From Excoecaria cochinchinensis (Eukaryota; Streptophyta; Magnoliopsida; Malpighiales; Euphorbiaceae), in contig CANTUQ010000077.1 of assembly GCA_947683425.1 (NCBI GenBank), positions 620,001 to 684,000 of the forward strand: a DNA stretch of 64,000 bases, in the 5' to 3' direction. Made by a program: the position numbers and the translations under genes. Of this stretch, positions 57,996 to 64,000 are shown one piece after another; position 1 is the stretch's first letter, and each line of letters opens with the position of its first letter. The notes below the pieces were generated by a model, which saw only the letters and a list, made by a program, of their open reading frames with translations, made no database searches and had not been told where the DNA came from.

Positions 57996-59762
57996 TTTCC
58001 AAATTGAGTTTTCTTTTGTGATTCCAATGTTTGATTCCGAAATTGTGATGCCTTTAGGTTAATACTTGAACTATTTTATGAAGTATATTAAAATAATTAG
58101 ATGTATTATGCATGGACAATGTTATGAATTATATGAATGTGATATGTTAAATTATGCGCCATGATGTGAGACATGATTTGTATTACGCATGACCTGCGAG
58201 AGTCAGTCTAGTGGATAGTTAGGCATGCCAAATAGAGTCTCTTTAGCTGCAGCACCTTTGGACGTTTGGACCCTGATCAGGTCCCCGTTTGGTTCCTCGC
58301 GAACCCTTTTAATGTGTTCGGATGCTCGTGATCCTTTTTAATGTGTTTGGATCTTGTTTAAGATCCCCTTCAGTAAAATGTTTTAAATGTGATAAAATTG
58401 AATGGATTTCGATCCGTATCCGTAAGGTACCCTTTGGCCGATTCGTACCCGTAAGGTACTGTCCGTACACTCGTTATCCACTATTGTGAGTCAGCAGGTA
58501 CTTTGTTGTTTTGTTTTGTTTTGCTTGAAATAACTATAAGACTGTGACATCCGAATAAGCATGATAATGATTTGAGGAATCAGTTTATATGTATATGAAC
58601 GTGGATATGAGCTTCAGAATCTATGTCTTTATTATGCAAGCATGATTTTACATCTGACATGATTATCCGCACTTGTCATGTAATGTGTTATAAGTTTCAG
58701 AATGCTTTGAATGTTTTTCAACTAATGTATTTATGTATGTGACTCAAGCATGTTTTATTGTATATAAGCATGTGAATCGGATCAGTTGTGGCTATAAGTA
58801 TGTAAGATTTAACTGTACTTCCCGCATGGTGATATTATAAATGTGATGTTACGTGAGTATTTCTTCGGTCTCTGCTATTGGAGTGTTTTCGGCATGATTT
58901 TATATGTATCAGAGTGGCGCAGCGGAAGTGTTGAGCTTTGACCTTGTCAGTCGGTTCTCGGCTAGTGTGTGTACTATGGCATGATAGTTTTATGTTTGGA
59001 CCTCTAATGAATTGCATGATAGTTGTATGCTTCATTATATGGTAGTGTAGTGCATCAACTTTCGTAATTCGGGTATAGGTATAATGTGTATGTGCACCTC
59101 TGCGTGATAATTGCATCGCGTATGAATCAGCATTTGGTTGGTATATGGGTACTTTGGTATGACAATTGCGTGTACATAATTTGTGTCTTTGCATGATTCG
59201 CCCTGCGATATCTGATACTTCGGTGGAACCGGTAAGTGTTTGCCTATGAGTTTATATGTATTTTTGCATGATGTTATATGTTTGTTGGTTTAGTGTCCTT
59301 TTGTCTTTGTTCCTCCCCACTAAGCATTATCGCTTAGCACGGGTTCTTTTCCCGTGTAGGTGGCAGGTTTTGGTTCGGTTCGAGTCGAGCATCTGCAGGG
59401 TCGGCCACATAGGAGTTAGAAGTGTTTTGTTATTTTGTTTCAGCTCCTGTATTTCGGATTCTGTAATTTTGTAGCCTTTTTCTTATGTATTTGATTATGT
59501 AAGGATCTTATTGTAATTAAGTTTTCAGTTATTCCTTCGTTTTATTTTTCACCTTATGCTTCCGCTGAATGATTATATGTATGTATGTGAGTTAATGTAT
59601 GTTCAGCTATTGTTTCTTTAAAATTTTAATTTCCGTTGTATCTCCGTATGTTTTTATGTATGAATGTATACTTCCGCTTAGTGCATGTGCGCATGTGTGT
59701 GAGTGAGCGTCGGTAGCGCACCCGCGTCCTTCCAACGGGGACGTAAGGGGTGTTACACAAAA

Positions 59763-60441
59763 TCATCACATCAAAATTGTTTCATAATAATATGCATGCG
59801 AGGACCAATGTCCTCACCATTAATGAATATCCCGATTTATGCATGATTTGTATTTTATTTACAATGGGGGTTGTATTCCGCCCCTAGTTTTGTTGTATTT
59901 ACTTTCATGTATTTTATTTTATTTATTGCTTTCCTTGAATGATCAAACTTGCGCTCTAATTATTGCATCGAAATGTATGAAAAAAGTGATGAAAACTTAA
60001 ATTCAAAACTTAATTATAAAATAACCAAGGTGTGAATAAATGAGAAGTCCCGAACCATCTCTGGTCTTTGGGCTCAACGAGACGAGAGGACCATCCCGGT
60101 GTTTCATTGGAATGGGATCTCCAAGACACCTCTTGTGTCCCACCAAAAGACTCAATTTACAATCTTTGGCTCTATAGGGTTAGAGGGTCATTCCAATATT
60201 CTATTGGGGTGAATGCCTCTAAGACCCCTTTAGTTTGTCCAAAATGGATATTATGCGCCATCTTAGGCTCACTGAGGCGAGACGAACTTTCCCAATGTTT
60301 TATTAGGTGGCGACTCCAAGAAATCTTCTTGTTGCCCAAAATAGACGCACTTGTAAATACCTTACAAGTTTTCATAAATCTCTCTCGAAAGCCCTAAGAG
60401 CGGGCCTTCGAGGCGTCCCACAGGGTTCGGCGCACGTCACA
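59763..60441 (+). repeat. Right part of LTR-4 with three U5 repeats
   Basis: ATGCATGCGAGGACCAATGTCC (59791), GGGGGTTGTATTCCGCCCC (59866), then three repeats of about 100 bp at 60060-60365 with (GGTGG)CGACTCCAAGA or GGGATCTCCAAGACACC boxes, and the end GCGCACGTCACA. After 60441 there is no PBS, so LTR-4 ends its element. Confidence 0.85.
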
Positions 60442-60535
60442 CATACAGTGCAGCCAAACAAAATCAAACTCCGAAGGCTACATCAGGAGTTAGACGAATG
60501 AAACCCTGCACCTTCACAAGAAATATATAACTCAT
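60442..60535. other. Flank of LTR-4, unassigned
   Basis: About 90 bp with no recognised feature. CACAAGAAA at 60521-60529 might be a decayed CACTA terminus (eight of twelve bases fit). Confidence 0.3.
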
Positions 60536-60840
60536 TAGGACCAAGGCAACCGAAACTAAAATTTAGCAACGGAATTTAAATTCCGTTACTAAAATTCCAT
60601 TGCTAAATCTAACTAATATACATTTGGTGAATTGGTCAATATTATCAACGGAATTGATTTTTCCGTTAGCTAAATTAGCAATATATTCCGTTGCTATATT
60701 TACCAATGGTATAAAACTTTCGGTTGCTATTTTTAGCAACCGAATTCATTTTCCGTTGCTATTTATAGCAACCGAATAACAATTCCGTTGCTAAAAATAG
60801 CAATAAAATTTTCTTCCGTTGTTATTTTTAACATCAGAAA
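60536..60840. repeat. Subterminal repeats of a fourth CACTA-like element (CAACGG type)
   Basis: About fifteen copies of TAGCAACGGAA / TTCCGTTGCTA and variants (TAGCAACCGAA) in both orientations within 300 bp. The arrangement matches the subterminal fields of CACTA-1 to CACTA-3, with A in place of G in the core. No clear terminus or transposase is present. Confidence 0.75.
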
Positions 60841-63096
60841 TTGTAAAATTATGCTAACTTGACATAATGTTTTAGTTTCAATCAAATTATTTATTTATAA
60901 ATAAATATAATCCAAATTCATAATAAAATTTAAGAAAATATTCTTATTGATAATATAATATAAACACATGCACTATGAACAATTGCATTTAGATTACATG
61001 TCATAAATAATCAATATTAAAAATTTACAAAAGCAACCTAAAGCATGTACAAAATATACTATATACATATCCAAGAGTATCTAATACGGATATCAAATCT
61101 ATACATTACAAAAGGTAATACATAACAAAAACCAAAATAACTCTCATGAAGCCCCGACTCCTAGTGTCCGACCTACAGACGCACGACTCCAAACCAAACC
61201 TGCAACCTACATGGGAAAATACCCACTCTCTGTCGCAATCGTACATATTAATAAAGATACAATAATCACAACACATTAATGTTAGGTATGATGAAGTAAA
61301 TTAGATTTTGTAAAATAATAAAACAAAAGCTAGAATTTAATGAGCTTAATGGAATGGAAATTCAATGAGAGCTCAAAATAATAATTTTGCCAAATTTAAA
61401 ATAAAAAAAAATGCATTTGTCCTAGAAGCGAATGATTTAACTGACAGGGAGTCTAATTTAGTTTGACAGGGTTCATTTGCATAAAAAGTTAAAAAAAAAA
61501 ATGACTTAAATATCTGCAATGAAGTCTATGATTGCCACATCTATAGATATTGCTGTCCTTGGTCACAACTATTCAGTAAAAACTGCTAAGCACTATTCTA
61601 ATAGATTTTTTTTTTCATGCAATGATTCTAACATAAATTATTAGTTATTTTCATATAATAGCTTGTGTGTTGGATAATTAACCATTCATTATCATTCCAT
61701 TAATATAAAGGTTCACTGTGAATATATAAATAATGAACAAATTGTATAAAAACCAAATGGATAGAGTTGACAATTTGACAATTTCAACTCAAATATTGGC
61801 ATTTAGGCACGGTTTCAAAAACCAGACAAAGCTTAGCTGCAAAAACCAATAACAAAGATGGTGAATATAAAAGTTTATGGGTAGGCAACGTGGCAGAAAA
61901 GGATTGGAAGAATATGTGGCGCTGGCTTCCACTAATTGACCCAAAGGGTATGGGTCCAGTTGAATATTTTGTTATCATTTCCGAGCAAGACATAATATAG
62001 CAAGAAGCATAATAAATAGCAAGAGCAGTAACCGGCAGCAGAAAATGAGGAAATTATTGCAAGTGGATGATGAAGAGTGATGGATATTCAAAGATTAATC
62101 TGTTTGAATCCACACCACATTATTACCAATTTATTATAGATCTGAAATTCAAGTGCATAAGGGGTGAGATCAAAATTAAAATGTACTCGTGAACATACTG
62201 TTAAAATGACTTCAGCTGGTTCCACTCTGCATCAGCTCCATTTTTGTGGTTTGGCCTTGATTTACATAGCTCAACCTCTTTTATCTACACCTGCCAAAAT
62301 TAATTGACCTATGAGCTGGATTCACATGTTTAAGGCTCAAGCACACGGTGTATCTAGCACAACAAGACATACTTTCGAAATGAACAGGGAAATGTAATTG
62401 CATACCCAACATGTCCCATGCTTATAAAAAAAAATTAAAAAATCCTTCCAATTAGTGTGGAATAGGAACATACAATCATATAGGCAAACAAATGAGAGCA
62501 AGTGCATGGAGAAGTCCAAGTAGAAAAAAATAAATGCACAAAGCAATGGAACACTTAGTTGATGGATCATACCAGTCAAATAAAAACAGCATTTTCTCTA
62601 TATCAATCTTCCAGATCATTACTCTTAAAATAATGTTACCAGCAATCAAGAAACTATAATAATTTAGTAACTGAAGCAAATTCAATTCAGTCTCATTATT
62701 ATCGTTGTTATTTTTACAAGTGGGGAGTATCAAGAGGGGATAACTGGATCAATTATAAAATTAGAATACAACATAAGGGAACAAAGTGATAATTATGGTC
62801 TTCAAACTTCAACATCAAGGAATGAACGTCCAGATAAGTACCTGATACAAGACACCACTTGGAAGCTGATTCTTTATAACTTCACTACTCAAAAAATGAA
62901 ACCATAAATTAAACAGAAAGGGATCATCAAACGATATTGAATTTCCGTTATCATAAGATAATTTCAATGATTAATTGAATAAAATTGAAACACAACAGTA
63001 GTCTAATGACAGGAATCGCCGCCATTCCTTCACCTGCGAAAAGCAAAATCTTTTCAAATTATAATGATCAAACCTCTGATAATTCTCACAGAAAGT

Positions 63097-63131
<35 letters not shown>

Positions 63132-63470
63132 GAACCTAAAGAGACAGCGTGGATGTTGTGATCATCCAATTAAACAAACTTGATGACCCAAATCAAAAAC
63201 CCTAATCATGGTAATTCTAAAATTTCAAGTTCAGCACTGAATCAAATCCCACTATACAAATAATAAGCTAAAAACAAGGAAAAAAAGAAAACTTTTAGCT
63301 TCGAAAACACAGAAAGAGCATGTAATTTTGAAGAAGAAACGAAGAGAGAAGTAAATCAAACCTGGCCTTTAACCTTGAGATTGATGTGAGCCGATTGATC
63401 GTTAGGTTTCTTGTACTCTTCCTGGTTGGTAACTCCAGAGACCTAGGAACTAAAAAATGTTGGCAGTAAT
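60841..63470. other. AT-rich DNA, probably interior of the fourth CACTA-like element
   Basis: Nothing coding is recognised on either strand. GACTCCTAGTGTCCGACC and CAGACGCACGACTCC at 61160-61200 are the only GC-rich words. A TA run lies at 63100-63129. TTTCTTGTACTC at 63408-63419 is close to a CACTA right terminus (two mismatches) but has no subterminal repeats beside it. Confidence 0.4.
63100..63129. repeat. TA dinucleotide microsatellite
   Basis: Fifteen uninterrupted TA units. Confidence 0.95.
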
Positions 63471-63639
63471 GCTTCGTTTGGATGAGCTACATTGAATTTA
63501 CTTTCATGAGAGTAAACGGAGAGAAATGATAGTAACGTAAATTATATTTTTTTTTTTCTTTATTTGGAAAATTAAATTTAAATATAGAGTAAATTTAATT
63601 TCTTTCTTAATAATATATATTATTTTTACCTTTATACTC

Positions 63640-63910
63640 CTTATATGAGACGTGAAGAGGATTCACGAGTCGTGAAAAGGGTTCACGACTCGTGAAGGTT
63701 TGCAAGAGAAGCCGCTGAGCAAGAAATGCGATCACGAGTCGTGAAGGTTTACAAGAGAAAATGCGACTTGTGAAGACCAGCGAGAGTCAAACATCAAAGC
63801 ACGACTCGTGAAGATGATCACGAGTCAGTCAGAAAAAAGAGATAAATGGAAGAGCTGCTTTCTGTCGCGAGCACGACATGCATCGCGCTCGCGACAGAGA
63901 CATCAGTTGA
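63640..63910. repeat. Palindromic repeats of both types at the right edge, LTR-like
   Basis: Seven copies of (T)CACGAGTCGTGAA or its inverse at 63650-63830, then CTGTCGCGAGCACGACATGCATCGCGCTCGCGACAG at 63862-63897. This pairing is otherwise seen only in the LTR at 3078-4772, so a third LTR of that group is likely here, continuing past the window. Confidence 0.75.
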
Positions 63911-64000
63911 CTGCATTTATGTTGAGAATACAAACAATTACCATGTATCGTACCGAGGGGCCGTTGCCCCCGCACCCCCATCCCACTTAAACTGTAGCCA

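Larger units (their letters stand above)
42448..59757 (+). mobile_element. Solo LTR, Tekay/Del-like, 4.1 kb net, opened by CACTA-3
   Basis: Ends are TGTAACAACCC (42448) and GGGGTGTTACA (59757), with CAAAA on both sides. Removing CACTA-3 and one TTT leaves about 4,128 bp, with no gag or pol. The left part has a pyrimidine-rich leader and AGAGGTAAGT (43010). The right part has palindromic repeats (57070-57110, 57640-57990), a GTATCCGTAAGGTACC / GTACCCGTAAGGTACT repeat (58418-58460) and a CTAAGCATTATCGCTTAGC inverted repeat (59320-59338) near the 3' end. The lineage name is tentative; the LTR identity is firm. Confidence 0.87.
40350..60441 (+). repeat. LTR-4, split by a 17.3-kb nested insertion
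   Basis: Starts TGTAGACACCGAGTCCTGA after a polypurine-like tract and ends TTCGGCGCACGTCACA at 60441. The two parts (40350-42447 and 59763-60441) give about 2.78 kb. The break lies inside the GGGACCAATGTC block region and is bounded by CAAAA repeats (42443-42447, 59758-59762). The left part has a CpG-dense palindromic block (40575-40790) and a donor-like GGGTAAATATTCTAGG at 41483; the right part has the U5 repeats. Confidence 0.9.

Noticed and set aside
57521..58027. A 168-codon arginine-rich ORF on the minus strand.
   Set aside because: It is a translation of the GTCGCGAGCGCGAC repeats; composition alone explains RDR/RAR words, and no family is visible.

Overview
The window is plant nuclear DNA that is almost entirely transposable elements. 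There is no complete host gene, no bacterial-type operon and no recognisable tRNA or rRNA gene. The evidence for a flowering plant is GT-AG introns in CACTA transposase genes (TnpD-type with DUF4218 and DUF4216 regions, TnpA-type of the Ptta/En/Spm family), a Ty3/gypsy polyprotein with two RNase H domains (the plant Tat lineage), LTRs over 2 kb, and AT-rich spacer with ATT and AT microsatellites. The species cannot be named from this sequence.

Layout from left to right. 1-3074: right end of a CACTA element (CACTA-1) with TnpA-like exons, CGACGG subterminal repeats and terminus. It sits in a minus-strand, Tekay/Del-like LTR (3078-4772) rich in short palindromes. That LTR is inserted in Tat element 1, whose gag-pol (4778-11011) keeps one reading frame over 2,077 codons despite 19 stops, followed by a 3' UTR with 108-bp tandem repeats and LTR-1 (12887-14806 plus 24108-25217). 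LTR-1 is split by CACTA-2 (14807-24104, TAC duplication), which carries broken tnpD and tnpA genes. LTR-1 also serves as the 5' LTR of a deleted Tat element 2 (25218-29466). LTR-2 (29467-34367) is split by a minus-strand solo LTR (31874-33936). Then come a truncated LTR, a PBS and the gag remnant of Tat element 3 (to 38086), a deleted LTR-3, the 3' UTR of element 4 with 76-bp tandem repeats, and LTR-4 (40350 to 60441).

LTR-4 is opened by a solo Tekay/Del-like LTR (42448-59757, CAAAA duplication), itself opened by CACTA-3 (43304-56482, TTT duplication). CACTA-3 has an apparently intact six-exon tnpA-like gene, a tnpD gene with three stops, and an LRR fragment resembling an NBS-LRR resistance gene. 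After 60441 come subterminal repeats of a fourth CACTA type (CAACGG core), unassigned AT-rich DNA, and at the right edge another palindrome-rich LTR-like patch.

The most unusual signals are: (1) each LTR family carries its own cluster of short, mostly GC-rich inverted repeats in its 5' half, changing faster than its flanks; (2) each CACTA element has its own version of the subterminal motif, and CACTA-2 has different versions at its two ends; (3) an intact TnpA-like gene beside a dead TnpD; (4) the captured LRR fragment; (5) PBS-like boxes and splice-donor-like sites recurring in the LTRs. All positions come from reading the sequence by eye; no alignment or database search was run.
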